Shown here one piece after another: positions 37,501-52,307 of a DNA stretch of 64,000 bases. Every line of letters begins with the position of its first letter. Position 1 is the first letter of the stretch. The notes beneath the pieces were generated by a model, which saw nothing but the letters and a program-made list of their open reading frames with translations, searched no databases and had not been told where the DNA came from. Position numbers and translations under genes: made by a program. Source of the DNA: Paratinospora sagittata (lineage: Eukaryota > Streptophyta > Magnoliopsida > Ranunculales > Menispermaceae); assembly GCA_035771175.1 (NCBI GenBank), contig CM069610.1, forward strand, positions 24,022,501-24,086,500, read 5' to 3'.

Positions 37501-38059
37501 TTTTACTAAAAATGGAAAGGTCACGGCAACAGCTTTATAGCGAAGTATCAAAGGGGATAGCGCGATATAGACAATTTTTAAGAATAACAAATGTTTTGTT
37601 ATAGAACCCTATCAGCGTGCTGTCAACACTGATAGTGCGCTAGTGCCTTCAGGAAAATCTTGGCAAATTGCTGGATATCCTTAGTTTTGTAAAATTAATA
37701 TTTTGACACTCAACAACCATTCCATTAACTCAAAACATATTGTATAAGATTAAAAACTTTTAAATAATTCAAAACTCATTGAAATTATGATTAAAACCTT
37801 TCGGAAAACATTTTTTCAAAATGAAATACTATATCGAAGTGATTTTGAAGACTTTGCAGATTTCAGAGTTTTAGTGCTGAGATTGATCGAGAGGTTACCC
37901 TACACACCAAAGATCAAACTAATGCCTTACTTAGGCATGATATATGTCTTCGTTCTTTTAGTTTGATCTTTGTAGACTTCGAAAGCTATTGTTTGATGTG
38001 TTTTTGATGCAAGACAATTGATGTGTTCTTTTTTGTTGTGTTATCTTACCGAGACCACT
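34527..38059. repeat. HOR copy T3 (A 34527, B 35685, C 36872), 29-bp deletion
   Basis: 3,533 bp. The A monomer ends with a 29-bp deletion at the AGAT at 35565-35568, so A is only 1,158 bp. This is the first copy with the B2 haplotype (GACAAATGTAAG, TTATCAAGGCC, CGGAAAATCTTGG), and its B head reads CAACGACGTT, unlike other B copies. The C has TTTTTTAACAG. Confidence 0.92.
35441..35632 (+). other. 63-codon deletion form of the repeat-internal plus frame (T3)
   Basis: A 29-bp deletion after the AGAT at 35565-35568 shifts the frame into the reading used by the 73-codon form, giving 63 codons with the same FESYCLMCS end. The deleted segment is bounded in other copies by two AGAT tetranucleotides, as expected for slippage or microhomology joining. 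Confidence 0.4.
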
Positions 38060-41000
38060 TCATATATACTTACAACTTAAAACAATGGATAGCCTCTGCA
38101 AACCTAAGCACAAAAGGGATAAAATGAAGGACTTGCTGATCAACGACGTTATCATCAAGACAGATTGCAATTTTGATTCTATTCGAAGCTTGTTTTGACA
38201 ATTGGAAGAATCAATACTTTCTTCTCTTGAAAAACTCTTTGGAAAGCTCAATCTAACTTGCAAAAATCGTGTGTGTTGTATTTTTGAAAATCAGAGAATG
38301 AGTGTTTTATAAAATTAGAAGTTGCGGGTTAAAGGGCAAGAGAGTACAAAATGATTTGAATTCAAAACATTGTTTAATCTAAAGTTGTTTTGGGCGTGCG
38401 AGAGAATGGGAATCATCTAGGTGTTAGTAGAGAATATTTCAATTAAGACAACCTGGAGAAATTGTATAAGGAATAGAAAAATCGAGCAAGCAGAAGTGTC
38501 CACATTTTTCTCGTTAGAAATATCAGATTTTTTTCACAGACGTGGATAGCGTGCTATTGGGTTGTGTATCATGTTCTCAATTGACAGATAGCAGGCGATA
38601 GCAGATTGATATACACAAACCCGAGAGCTCGAGTTTTACGGACTTTCCGATAGCGCGTTATCGAGGCCTATATCGCGCTATTGCCCATTTTACTAAAAAT
38701 TGAAAGGTCACGGCAACAGCTTTATAGCGAAGTATCAAAGGGGATAGCGCGGTATAGACAATTTTTCAGAAAAATAAATGTTTTGTTATAGAACCCTATC
38801 AGCGTGCTGTCAACACTGATAGTACGCTAGTGCCTTCAGGAAAATCTTGGCAAATTGCTGGATAGCCTTATTTTTGTAAAATTAATATTTTGACACTCAA
38901 GAACCATTCCATTAACTCAAAACATATTGTATAAGATTAAAAACTTTTAAATAATTCAAAACTCATTGAAATTATGATTAAAACCTTTCGGAAAACATTT
39001 TTTCAAAATGAAATACTATATCGAAGTGATTTTGAAGACTTTGCAGATTTCAGAGTTTTAGTGCTGAGATTGATCGAGAGGTTACCCTACACACCAAAGA
39101 TCAAACTAATGCCTTACTTAGGCATGAGATATGTCTTCGTTCTTTTAGCTTGATCTTTGTAGACTTCGAAAGCTATTGTTTGATGTGTTCTTGATGCAAG
39201 ACAATTGATGTGTTCTTTATTGTTGTGTTATCTTACCGAGACCACTTCATATATACTTACAACTTAAAACAATGGATAGCCTCTGCAAATCTAAGCACAA
39301 AAGGGATAAAATGAAGGACTTGCTGATCAACAACGTTATCATCAAGACAGATTGCAATTTTGATTCTATTCGAAGCTTGTTTTGACAAATGTAAGAATCA
39401 ATACTTTCTTCTCTTGAAAAACTCTTTGGAAAGCTCAATCTAACTTGCAAAAATCGTGTGTGTTGTATTTTTGAAAATCAGAGAATGAGTGTCTTATAAA
39501 ATTAGAAGTTGCGGGTTAAAGGGCAAGAGAGTACAAAATGATTTGAATTGAAAACATTGTTTAATCTAAAGTTGTTTTGGGCGTGCGAGACAATGGGAAT
39601 CATCTAGGTGTTAGTAGAGAATATTTCAATTAAGACAACCTGGAGAAATTTTATAAGGAATAGAAAAATCGAGCAAGCAGAAGTGCCCACATTTTTCTCG
39701 TTAGAAATATCAGATTTTTTTCACAGACGTGGATAGCGTGCTATTGGGTTGTGTATCATGTTCTCAATTGACAGATAGCAGGCTATAGCAGATCGATATA
39801 CACAAACCCGAGAGCTCGAGTTTTACGGACTTTCCGATAGCGTGTTATCAAGGCCTATATCGCGCTATTCGCCATTTTACTAAAAATGGAAAGGTCACGG
39901 CAACAGCTTTATAGCGAAGTATCAAAGGGGATAGCGCGGTATAGACAATTTTTCAGAAAAACAAATGTCTTGTTATAGAACCCTATCAGCGTGATGTCAA
40001 CACGGATAGTGCGCTAGTGCCTTCCGGAAAATCTTGGCAAATTGTTCGATAGCCTTATTTTTGTAAAATTAATATTTGGACACTCAAGAACCATTCCATT
40101 AACTCAAAACATATTGTATAAGATTAAAAACTTTTAAATAATTCAAAACTCATTGAAATTATGATTAAAACCTTTCGGAAAACATTTTTTCAAAATGAAA
40201 TACTATATCGAAGTGATTTTGAAGACTTTGCAGATTTCAGAGTTTTAGTGCTGAGATTGATCGAGAGGTTACCCTACACACCAAAGATCAAACTAATGCC
40301 TTACTTAGGCATGAGATATGTCTTCGTTCTTTTAGCTTGATCTTTGTAGACTTCGAAAGCTATTGTTTGATGTGTTTTTGATGCAAGACAATTGATGTGT
40401 TCTTTTTTGTTGTGTTATCTTACCGAGACCACTGCATATATACTTACAACTTAAAACAAATGGATAGCCTCTGCAAATCTAAGCACAAAAGGGATAAAAT
40501 GAAGGACTTGCTGATCAACGACGTTATCATCAAGACAGATTGCAATTTTGATTCTATTCGAAGCTTGTTTTGACAAATGCAAGAATCAATACTTTCTTCT
40601 CTTGAAAAACTCTTTGGAAAACTCAATCTAACTTGAAAAAATCGTGTGTGTTGTATTTTTAAAAATCAGAGAATGAGTGTTTTATAAAATTAGAAGTTGC
40701 GGGTTAAAGGGCAAGAGAGTACAAAATGATTTGAATTCAAAACATTGTTTAATCTAAAGTTGTTTTGGGCGTGCGAGAGAATGGGAATCATCTAGGTGTT
40801 AGTAGAGAATATTTCAATTAAGACAACCTGGAGAAATTGTATAAGGAATAGAAAAATCGAGCAAGCAGAAGTGCCCACATTTTTCTCGTTAGAAATATCA
40901 GATTTTTTTAACAGACGTGGATAGCGTGCTATTGGGTTGTGTATCATGTTCTCAATTGACAGATAGCTGGCTATAGCAGATCGATATACACAAACCCGAG

Positions 41001-41621
41001 AGCTCGAGTTTTACGGACTTTCCGATAGCGTGTTATCGAGGCCTATATCGCGCTATTGCCCATTTTACTAAAAATGGAAAGGTCACGGCAACAGCTTTAT
41101 AGCGAAGTATCAAAGGGGATAGCGCGATATAGACAATTTTTAAGAATAACAAATGTTTTGTTATAGAACCCTATCAGCGTGCTGTCAACACTGATAGTGC
41201 GCTAGTGCCTTCAGGAAAATCTTCTCAAATTGCTGGATATCCTTAGTTTTGTAAAATTAATATTTTGACACTCAACAACCATTCCATTAACTCAAAACAT
41301 ATTGTATAAGATTAAAAACTTTTAAATAATTCAAAACTCATTGAAATTATGATTAAAACCTTTCGGAAAACATTTTTTCAAAATGAAATACTATATCGAA
41401 GTGATTTTGAAGACTTTGCAGATTTCAGAGTTTTAGTGCTGAGATTGATCGAGAGGTTACCCTACACACCAAAGATCAAACTAATGCCTTACTTAGGCAT
41501 GATATATGTCTTCGTTCTTTTAGTTTGATCTTTGTAGACTTCGAAAGCTATTGTTTGATGTGTTTTTGATGCAAGACAATTGATGTGTTCTTTTTTGTTG
41601 TGTTATCTTACCGAGACCACT
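38060..41621. repeat. HOR copy T4 (A 38060, B 39247, C 40434)
   Basis: 3,562 bp with the B2 haplotype. The end of A has TTCTTTATTGTTG near 39214, and the C tail has TCTTCTCAAATTG near 41220. Both variants recur in T6 but not in T5, and so define the six-monomer repeat. Confidence 0.92.
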
Positions 41622-44600
41622 TCATATATACTTACAACTTAAAACAATGGATAGCCTCTGCAAACCTAAGCACAAAAGGGATAAAATGAAGGACTTGCTG
41701 ATCAACGACGTTATCATCAAGACAGATTGCAATTTTGATTCTATTCGAAGCTTGTTTTGACAATTGGAAGAATCAATACTTTCTTCTCTTGAAAAACTCT
41801 TTGGAAAGCTCAATCTAACTTGCAAAAATCGTGTGTGTTGTATTTTTGAAAATCAGAGAATGAGTGTTTTATAAAATTAGAAGTTGCGGGTTAAAGGGCA
41901 AGAGAGTACAAAATGATTTGAATTCAAAACATTGTTTAATCTAAAGTTGTTTTGGGCGTGCGAGAGAATGGGAATCATCTAGGTGTTAGTAGAGAATATT
42001 TCAATTAAGACAACCTGGAGAAATTGTATAAGGAATAGAAAAATCGAGCAAGCAGAAGTGTCCACATTTTTCTCGTTAGAAATATCAGATTTTTTTCACA
42101 GACGTGGATAGCGTGCTATTGGGTTGTGTATCATGTTCTCAATTGACAGATAGCAGGCGATAGCAGATTGATATACACAAACCCGAGAGCTCGAGTTTTA
42201 CGGACTTTCCGATAGCGCGTTATCGAGGCCTATATCGCGCTATTGCCCATTTTACTAAAAATTGAAAGGTCACGGCAACAGCTTTATAGCGAAGTATCAA
42301 AGGGGATAGCGCGGTATAGACAATTTTTCAGAAAAATAAATGTTTTGTTATAGAACCCTATCAGCGTGCTGTCAACACTGATAGTACGCTAGTGCCTTCA
42401 GGAAAATCTTGGCAAATTGCTGGATAGCCTTATTTTTGTAAAATTAATATTTTGACACTCAAGAACCATTCCATTAACTCAAAACATATTGTATAAGATT
42501 AAAAACTTTTAAATAATTCAAAACTCATTGAAATTATGATTAAAACCTTTCGGAAAACATTTTTTCAAAATGAAATACTATATCGAAGTGATTTTGAAGA
42601 CTTTGCAGATTTCAGAGTTTTAGTGCTGAGATTGATCGAGAGGTTACCCTACACACCAAAGATCAAACTAATGCCTTACTTAGGCATGAGATATGTCTTC
42701 GTTCTTTTAGCTTGATCTTTGTAGACTTCGAAAGCTATTGTTTGATGTGTTCTTGATGCAAGACAATTGATGTGTTCTTTTTTGTTGTGTTATCTTACCG
42801 AGACCACTTCATATATACTTACAACTTAAAACAATGGATAGCCTCTGCAAATCTAAGCACAAAAGGGATAAAATGAAGGACTTGCTGATCAACAACGTTA
42901 TCATCAAGACAGATTGCAATTTTGATTCTATTCGAAGCTTGTTTTGACAAATGTAAGAATCAATACTTTCTTCTCTTGAAAAACTCTTTGGAAAGCTCAA
43001 TCTAACTTGCAAAAATCGTGTGTGTTGTATTTTTGAAAATCAGAGAATGAGTGTCTTATAAAATTAGAAGTTGCGGGTTAAAGGGCAAGAGAGTACAAAA
43101 TGATTTGAATTGAAAACATTGTTTAATCTAAAGTTGTTTTGGGCGTGCGAGACAATGGGAATCATCTAGGTGTTAGTAGAGAATATTTCAATTAAGACAA
43201 CCTGGAGAAATTTTATAAGGAATAGAAAAATCGAGCAAGCAGAAGTGCCCACATTTTTCTCGTTAGAAATATCAGATTTTTTTCACAGACGTGGATAGCG
43301 TGCTATTGGGTTGTGTATCATGTTCTCAATTGACAGATAGCAGGCTATAGCAGATCGATATACACAAACCCGAGAGCTCGAGTTTTACGGACTTTCCGAT
43401 AGCGTGTTATCAAGGCCTATATCGCGCTATTCGCCATTTTACTAAAAATGGAAAGGTCACGGCAACAGCTTTATAGCGAAGTATCAAAGGGGATAGCGCG
43501 GTATAGACAATTTTTCAGAAAAACAAATGTCTTGTTATAGAACCCTATCAGCGTGATGTCAACACGGATAGTGCGCTAGTGCCTTCCGGAAAATCTTGGC
43601 AAATTGTTCGATAGCCTTATTTTTGTAAAATTAATATTTGGACACTCAAGAACCATTCCATTAACTCAAAACATATTGTATAAGATTAAAAACTTTTAAA
43701 TAATTCAAAACTCATTGAAATTATGATTAAAACCTTTCGGAAAACATTTTTTCAAAATGAAATACTATATCGAAGTGATTTTGAAGACTTTGCAGATTTC
43801 AGAGTTTTAGTGCTGAGATTGATCGAGAGGTTACCCTACACACCAAAGATCAAACTAATGCCTTACTTAGGCATGAGATATGTCTTCGTTCTTTTAGCTT
43901 GATCTTTGTAGACTTCGAAAGCTATTGTTTGATGTGTTTTTGATGCAAGACAATTGATGTGTTCTTTTTTGTTGTGTTATCTTACCGAGACCACTGCATA
44001 TATACTTACAACTTAAAACAAATGGATAGCCTCTGCAAATCTAAGCACAAAAGGGATAAAATGAAGGACTTGCTGATCAACGACGTTATCATCAAGACAG
44101 ATTGCAATTTTGATTCTATTCGAAGCTTGTTTTGACAAATGCAAGAATCAATACTTTCTTCTCTTGAAAAACTCTTTGGAAAACTCAATCTAACTTGAAA
44201 AAATCGTGTGTGTTGTATTTTTAAAAATCAGAGAATGAGTGTTTTATAAAATTAGAAGTTGCGGGTTAAAGGGCAAGAGAGTACAAAATGATTTGAATTC
44301 AAAACATTGTTTAATCTAAAGTTGTTTTGGGCGTGCGAGAGAATGGGAATCATCTAGGTGTTAGTAGAGAATATTTCAATTAAGACAACCTGGAGAAATT
44401 GTATAAGGAATAGAAAAATCGAGCAAGCAGAAGTGCCCACATTTTTCTCGTTAGAAATATCAGATTTTTTTAACAGACGTGGATAGCGTGCTATTGGGTT
44501 GTGTATCATGTTCTCAATTGACAGATAGCTGGCTATAGCAGATCGATATACACAAACCCGAGAGCTCGAGTTTTACGGACTTTCCGATAGCGTGTTATCG

Positions 44601-45183
44601 AGGCCTATATCGCGCTATTGCCCATTTTACTAAAAATGGAAAGGTCACGGCAACAGCTTTATAGCGAAGTATCAAAGGGGATAGCGCGATATAGACAATT
44701 TTTAAGAATAACAAATGTTTTGTTATAGAACCCTATCAGCGTGCTGTCAACACTGATAGTGCGCTAGTGCCTTCAGGAAAATCTTGGCAAATTGCTGGAT
44801 ATCCTTAGTTTTGTAAAATTAATATTTTGACACTCAACAACCATTCCATTAACTCAAAACATATTGTATAAGATTAAAAACTTTTAAATAATTCAAAACT
44901 CATTGAAATTATGATTAAAACCTTTCGGAAAACATTTTTTCAAAATGAAATACTATATCGAAGTGATTTTGAAGACTTTGCAGATTTCAGAGTTTTAGTG
45001 CTGAGATTGATCGAGAGGTTACCCTACACACCAAAGATCAAACTAATGCCTTACTTAGGCATGATATATGTCTTCGTTCTTTTAGTTTGATCTTTGTAGA
45101 CTTCGAAAGCTATTGTTTGATGTGTTTTTGATGCAAGACAATTGATGTGTTCTTTTTTGTTGTGTTATCTTACCGAGACCACT
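41622..45183. repeat. HOR copy T5 (A 41622, B 42809, C 43996)
   Basis: 3,562 bp with the B2 haplotype. It has the common TTCTTTTTTGTTG at the end of A and TCTTGGCAAATTG in the C tail. It is the second half of the first six-monomer repeat. Confidence 0.92.
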
Positions 45184-48100
45184 TCATATATACTTACAAC
45201 TTAAAACAATGGATAGCCTCTGCAAACCTAAGCACAAAAGGGATAAAATGAAGGACTTGCTGATCAACGACGTTATCATCAAGACAGATTGCAATTTTGA
45301 TTCTATTCGAAGCTTGTTTTGACAATTGGAAGAATCAATACTTTCTTCTCTTGAAAAACTCTTTGGAAAGCTCAATCTAACTTGCAAAAATCGTGTGTGT
45401 TGTATTTTTGAAAATCAGAGAATGAGTGTTTTATAAAATTAGAAGTTGCGGGTTAAAGGGCAAGAGAGTACAAAATGATTTGAATTCAAAACATTGTTTA
45501 ATCTAAAGTTGTTTTGGGCGTGCGAGAGAATGGGAATCATCTAGGTGTTAGTAGAGAATATTTCAATTAAGACAACCTGGAGAAATTGTATAAGGAATAG
45601 AAAAATCGAGCAAGCAGAAGTGTCCACATTTTTCTCGTTAGAAATATCAGATTTTTTTCACAGACGTGGATAGCGTGCTATTGGGTTGTGTATCATGTTC
45701 TCAATTGACAGATAGCAGGCGATAGCAGATTGATATACACAAACCCGAGAGCTCGAGTTTTACGGACTTTCCGATAGCGCGTTATCGAGGCCTATATCGC
45801 GCTATTGCCCATTTTACTAAAAATTGAAAGGTCACGGCAACAGCTTTATAGCGAAGTATCAAAGGGGATAGCGCGGTATAGACAATTTTTCAGAAAAATA
45901 AATGTTTTGTTATAGAACCCTATCAGCGTGCTGTCAACACTGATAGTACGCTAGTGCCTTCAGGAAAATCTTGGCAAATTGCTGGATAGCCTTATTTTTG
46001 TAAAATTAATATTTTGACACTCAAGAACCATTCCATTAACTCAAAACATATTGTATAAGATTAAAAACTTTTAAATAATTCAAAACTCATTGAAATTATG
46101 ATTAAAACCTTTCGGAAAACATTTTTTCAAAATGAAATACTATATCGAAGTGATTTTGAAGACTTTGCAGATTTCAGAGTTTTAGTGCTGAGATTGATCG
46201 AGAGGTTACCCTACACACCAAAGATCAAACTAATGCCTTACTTAGGCATGAGATATGTCTTCGTTCTTTTAGCTTGATCTTTGTAGACTTCGAAAGCTAT
46301 TGTTTGATGTGTTCTTGATGCAAGACAATTGATGTGTTCTTTATTGTTGTGTTATCTTACCGAGACCACTTCATATATACTTACAACTTAAAACAATGGA
46401 TAGCCTCTGCAAATCTAAGCACAAAAGGGATAAAATGAAGGACTTGCTGATCAACAACGTTATCATCAAGACAGATTGCAATTTTGATTCTATTCGAAGC
46501 TTGTTTTGACAAATGTAAGAATCAATACTTTCTTCTCTTGAAAAACTCTTTGGAAAGCTCAATCTAACTTGCAAAAATCGTGTGTGTTGTATTTTTGAAA
46601 ATCAGAGAATGAGTGTCTTATAAAATTAGAAGTTGCGGGTTAAAGGGCAAGAGAGTACAAAATGATTTGAATTGAAAACATTGTTTAATCTAAAGTTGTT
46701 TTGGGCGTGCGAGACAATGGGAATCATCTAGGTGTTAGTAGAGAATATTTCAATTAAGACAACCTGGAGAAATTTTATAAGGAATAGAAAAATCGAGCAA
46801 GCAGAAGTGCCCACATTTTTCTCGTTAGAAATATCAGATTTTTTTCACAGACGTGGATAGCGTGCTATTGGGTTGTGTATCATGTTCTCAATTGACAGAT
46901 AGCAGGCTATAGCAGATCGATATACACAAACCCGAGAGCTCGAGTTTTACGGACTTTCCGATAGCGTGTTATCAAGGCCTATATCGCGCTATTCGCCATT
47001 TTACTAAAAATGGAAAGGTCACGGCAACAGCTTTATAGCGAAGTATCAAAGGGGATAGCGCGGTATAGACAATTTTTCAGAAAAACAAATGTCTTGTTAT
47101 AGAACCCTATCAGCGTGATGTCAACACGGATAGTGCGCTAGTGCCTTCCGGAAAATCTTGGCAAATTGTTCGATAGCCTTATTTTTGTAAAATTAATATT
47201 TGGACACTCAAGAACCATTCCATTAACTCAAAACATATTGTATAAGATTAAAAACTTTTAAATAATTCAAAACTCATTGAAATTATGATTAAAACCTTTC
47301 GGAAAACATTTTTTCAAAATGAAATACTATATCGAAGTGATTTTGAAGACTTTGCAGATTTCAGAGTTTTAGTGCTGAGATTGATCGAGAGGTTACCCTA
47401 CACACCAAAGATCAAACTAATGCCTTACTTAGGCATGAGATATGTCTTCGTTCTTTTAGCTTGATCTTTGTAGACTTCGAAAGCTATTGTTTGATGTGTT
47501 TTTGATGCAAGACAATTGATGTGTTCTTTTTTGTTGTGTTATCTTACCGAGACCACTGCATATATACTTACAACTTAAAACAAATGGATAGCCTCTGCAA
47601 ATCTAAGCACAAAAGGGATAAAATGAAGGACTTGCTGATCAACGACGTTATCATCAAGACAGATTGCAATTTTGATTCTATTCGAAGCTTGTTTTGACAA
47701 ATGCAAGAATCAATACTTTCTTCTCTTGAAAAACTCTTTGGAAAACTCAATCTAACTTGAAAAAATCGTGTGTGTTGTATTTTTAAAAATCAGAGAATGA
47801 GTGTTTTATAAAATTAGAAGTTGCGGGTTAAAGGGCAAGAGAGTACAAAATGATTTGAATTCAAAACATTGTTTAATCTAAAGTTGTTTTGGGCGTGCGA
47901 GAGAATGGGAATCATCTAGGTGTTAGTAGAGAATATTTCAATTAAGACAACCTGGAGAAATTGTATAAGGAATAGAAAAATCGAGCAAGCAGAAGTGCCC
48001 ACATTTTTCTCGTTAGAAATATCAGATTTTTTTAACAGACGTGGATAGCGTGCTATTGGGTTGTGTATCATGTTCTCAATTGACAGATAGCTGGCTATAG

Positions 48101-48745
48101 CAGATCGATATACACAAACCCGAGAGCTCGAGTTTTACGGACTTTCCGATAGCGTGTTATCGAGGCCTATATCGCGCTATTGCCCATTTTACTAAAAATG
48201 GAAAGGTCACGGCAACAGCTTTATAGCGAAGTATCAAAGGGGATAGCGCGATATAGACAATTTTTAAGAATAACAAATGTTTTGTTATAGAACCCTATCA
48301 GCGTGCTGTCAACACTGATAGTGCGCTAGTGCCTTCAGGAAAATCTTCTCAAATTGCTGGATATCCTTAGTTTTGTAAAATTAATATTTTGACACTCAAC
48401 AACCATTCCATTAACTCAAAACATATTGTATAAGATTAAAAACTTTTAAATAATTCAAAACTCATTGAAATTATGATTAAAACCTTTCAGAAAACATTTT
48501 TTCAAAATGAAATACTATATCGAAGTGATTTTGAAGACTTTGCAGATTTCAGAGTTTTAGTGCTGAGATTGATCGAGAGGTTACCCTACACACCAAAGAT
48601 CAAACTAATGCCTTACTTAGGCATGATATATGTCTTCGTTCTTTTAGTTTGATCTTTGTAGACTTCGAAAGCTATTGTTTGATGTGTTTTTGATGCAAGA
48701 CAATTGATGTGTTCTTTTTTGTTGTGTTATCTTACCGAGACCACT
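45184..48745. repeat. HOR copy T6 (A 45184, B 46371, C 47558)
   Basis: 3,562 bp with the B2 haplotype. It repeats the TTCTTTATTGTTG and TCTTCTCAAATTG variants of T4 exactly 7,124 bp downstream. A private CCTTTCAGAAAAC near 48483 changes codon 6 of the plus-strand frame from CGG to CAG. Confidence 0.92.
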
Positions 48746-51700
48746 TCATATATACTTACAACTTAAAACAATGGATAGCCTCTGCAAACCTAAGCACAAA
48801 AGGGATAAAATGAAGGACTTGCTGATCAACGACGTTATCATCAAGACAGATTGCAATTTTGATTCTATTCGAAGCTTGTTTTGACAATTGGAAGAATCAA
48901 TACTTTCTTCTCTTGAAAAACTCTTTGGAAAGCTCAATCTAACTTGCAAAAATCGTGTGTGTTGTATTTTTGAAAATCAGAGAATGAGTGTTTTATAAAA
49001 TTAGAAGTTGCGGGTTAAAGGGCAAGAGAGTACAAAATGATTTGAATTCAAAACATTGTTTAATCTAAAGTTGTTTTGGGCGTGCGAGAGAATGGGAATC
49101 ATCTAGGTGTTAGTAGAGAATATTTCAATTAAGACAACCTGGAGAAATTGTATAAGGAATAGAAAAATCGAGCAAGCAGAAGTGTCCACATTTTTCTCGT
49201 TAGAAATATCAGATTTTTTTCACAGACGTGGATAGCGTGCTATTGGGTTGTGTATCATGTTCTCAATTGACAGATAGCAGGCGATAGCAGATTGATATAC
49301 ACAAACCCGAGAGCTCGAGTTTTACGGACTTTCCGATAGCGCGTTATCGAGGCCTATATCGCGCTATTGCCCATTTTACTAAAAATTGAAAGGTCACGGC
49401 AACAGCTTTATAGCGAAGTATCAAAGGGGATAGCGCGGTATAGACAATTTTTCAGAAAAATAAATGTTTTGTTATAGAACCCTATCAGCGTGCTGTCAAC
49501 ACTGATAGTACGCTAGTGCCTTCAGGAAAATCTTGGCAAATTGCTGGATAGCCTTATTTTTGTAAAATTAATATTTTGACACTCAAGAACCATTCCATTA
49601 ACTCAAAACATATTGTATAAGATTAAAAACTTTTAAATAATTCAAAACTCATTGAAATTATGATTAAAACCTTTCGGAAAACATTTTTTCAAAATGAAAT
49701 ACTATATCGAAGTGATTTTGAAGACTTTGCAGATTTCAGAGTTTTAGTGCTGAGATTGATCGAGAGGTTACCCTACACACCAAAGATCAAACTAATGCCT
49801 TACTTAGGCATGAGATATGTCTTCGTTCTTTTAGCTTGATCTTTGTAGACTTCGAAAGCTATTGTTTGATGTGTTCTTGATGCAAGACAATTGATGTGTT
49901 CTTTTTTGTTGTGTTATCTTACCGAGACCACTTCATATATACTTACAACTTAAAACAATGGATAGCCTCTGCAAATCTAAGCACAAAAGGGATAAAATGA
50001 AGGACTTGCTGATCAACAACGTTATCATCAAGACAGATTGCAATTTTGATTCTATTCGAAGCTTGTTTTGACAAATGTAAGAATCAATACTTTCTTCTCT
50101 TGAAAAACTCTTTGGAAAGCTCAATCTAACTTGCAAAAATCGTGTGTGTTGTATTTTTGAAAATCAGAGAATGAGTGTCTTATAAAATTAGAAGTTGCGG
50201 GTTAAAGGGCAAGAGAGTACAAAATGATTTGAATTGAAAACATTGTTTAATCTAAAGTTGTTTTGGGCGTGCGAGACAATGGGAATCATCTAGGTGTTAG
50301 TAGAGAATATTTCAATTAAGACAACCTGGAGAAATTTTATAAGGAATAGAAAAATCGAGCAAGCAGAAGTGCCCACATTTTTCTCGTTAGAAATATCAGA
50401 TTTTTTTCACAGACGTGGATAGCGTGCTATTGGGTTGTGTATCATGTTCTCAATTGACAGATAGCAGGCTATAGCAGATCGATATACACAAACCCGAGAG
50501 CTCGAGTTTTACGGACTTTCCGATAGCGTGTTATCAAGGCCTATATCGCGCTATTCGCCATTTTACTAAAAATGGAAAGGTCACGGCAACAGCTTTATAG
50601 CGAAGTATCAAAGGGGATAGCGCGGTATAGACAATTTTTCAGAAAAACAAATGTCTTGTTATAGAACCCTATCAGCGTGATGTCAACACGGATAGTGCGC
50701 TAGTGCCTTCCGGAAAATCTTGGCAAATTGTTCGATAGCCTTATTTTTGTAAAATTAATATTTGGACACTCAAGAACCATTCCATTAACTCAAAACATAT
50801 TGTATAAGATTAAAAACTTTTAAATAATTCAAAACTCATTGAAATTATGATTAAAACCTTTCGGAAAACATTTTTTCAAAATGAAATACTATATCGAAGT
50901 GATTTTGAAGACTTTGCAGATTTCAGAGTTTTAGTGCTGAGATTGATCGAGAGGTTACCCTACACACCAAAGATCAAACTAATGCCTTACTTAGGCATGA
51001 GATATGTCTTCGTTCTTTTAGCTTGATCTTTGTAGACTTCGAAAGCTACTGTTTGATGTGTTTTTGATGCAAGACAATTGATGTGTTCTTTTTTGTTGTG
51101 TTATCTTACCGAGACCACTGCATATATACTTACAACTTAAAACAAATGGATAGCCTCTGCAAATCTAAGCACAAAAGGGATAAAATGAAGGACTTGCTGA
51201 TCAACGACGTTATCATCAAGACAGATTGCAATTTTGATTCTATTCGAAGCTTGTTTTGACAAATGCAAGAATCAATACTTTCTTCTCTTGAAAAACTCTT
51301 TGGAAAACTCAATCTAACTTGAAAAAATCGTGTGTGTTGTATTTTTAAAAATCAGAGAATGAGTGTTTTATAAAATTAGAAGTTGCGGGTTAAAGGGCAA
51401 GAGAGTACAAAATGATTTGAATTCAAAACATTGTTTAATCTAAAGTTGTTTTGGGCGTGCGAGACAATGGGAATCATCTAGGTGTTAGTAGAGAATATTT
51501 CAATTAAGACAACCGGGAGAAATTGTATAAGGAATAGAAAAATCGAGCAAGCAGAAGTGCCCACATTTTTCTCGTTAGAAATATCAGATTTTTTTCACAG
51601 ACGTGGATAGCGTGCTATTGGGTTGTGTATCATGTTCTCAATTGACAGATAGCTGGCTATAGCAGATCGATATACACAAACCCGAGAGCTCGAGTTTTAC

Positions 51701-52307
51701 GGACTTTCCGATAGCGTGTTATCGAGGCCTATATCGCGCTATTGCCCATTTTACTAAAAATGGAAAGGTCACGGCAACAGCTTTATAGCGAAGTATCAAA
51801 GGGGATAGCGCGATATAGACAATTTTTAAGAATAACAAATGTTTTGTTATAGAACCCTATCAGCGTGCTGTCAACACTGATAGTGCGCTAGTGCCTTCAG
51901 GAAAATCTTGGCAAATTGCTGGATATCCTTAGTTTTGTAAAATTAATATTTTGACACTCAACAACCATTCCATTAACTCAAAACATATTGTATAAGATTA
52001 AAAACTTTTAAATAATTCAAAACTCATTGAAATTATGATTAAAACCTTTCGGAAAACATTTTTTCAAAATGAAATACTATATCGAAGTGATTTTGAAGAC
52101 TTTGCAGATTTCAGAGTTTTAGTGCTGAGATTGATCGAGAGGTTACCCTACACACCAAAGATCAAACTAATGCCTTACTTAGGCATGATATATGTCTTCG
52201 TTCTTTTAGTTTGATCTTTGTAGACTTCGAAAGCTATTGTTTGATGTGTTTTTGATGCAAGACAATTGATGTGTTCTTTTTTGTTGTGTTATCTTACCGA
52301 GACCACT
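48746..52307. repeat. HOR copy T7 (A 48746, B 49933, C 51120)
   Basis: 3,562 bp with the B2 haplotype. A private GCTACTGTTTG lies near 51045. Its C departs from other C copies near 51460: it has GCGAGACAATGG and TTTTTTCACAG, shared with the C of T8, and a private AACCGGGAG near 51512. Confidence 0.92.

Larger units (their letters stand above)
38060..45183. repeat. Second-order six-monomer repeat, copy 1
   Basis: 7,124 bp, made of HOR copies T4 and T5. It carries TTCTTTATTGTTG (end of first A) and TCTTCTCAAATTG (first C) only in its first half. The same arrangement is repeated immediately downstream with identical total length. Confidence 0.85.
45184..52307. repeat. Second-order six-monomer repeat, copy 2
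   Basis: 7,124 bp, made of HOR copies T6 and T7. It matches the upstream block in phase. Differences I noticed are substitutions at about 48489 and 51049, and a divergent last C from about 51460 that instead resembles the next C at 53495. Confidence 0.85.
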
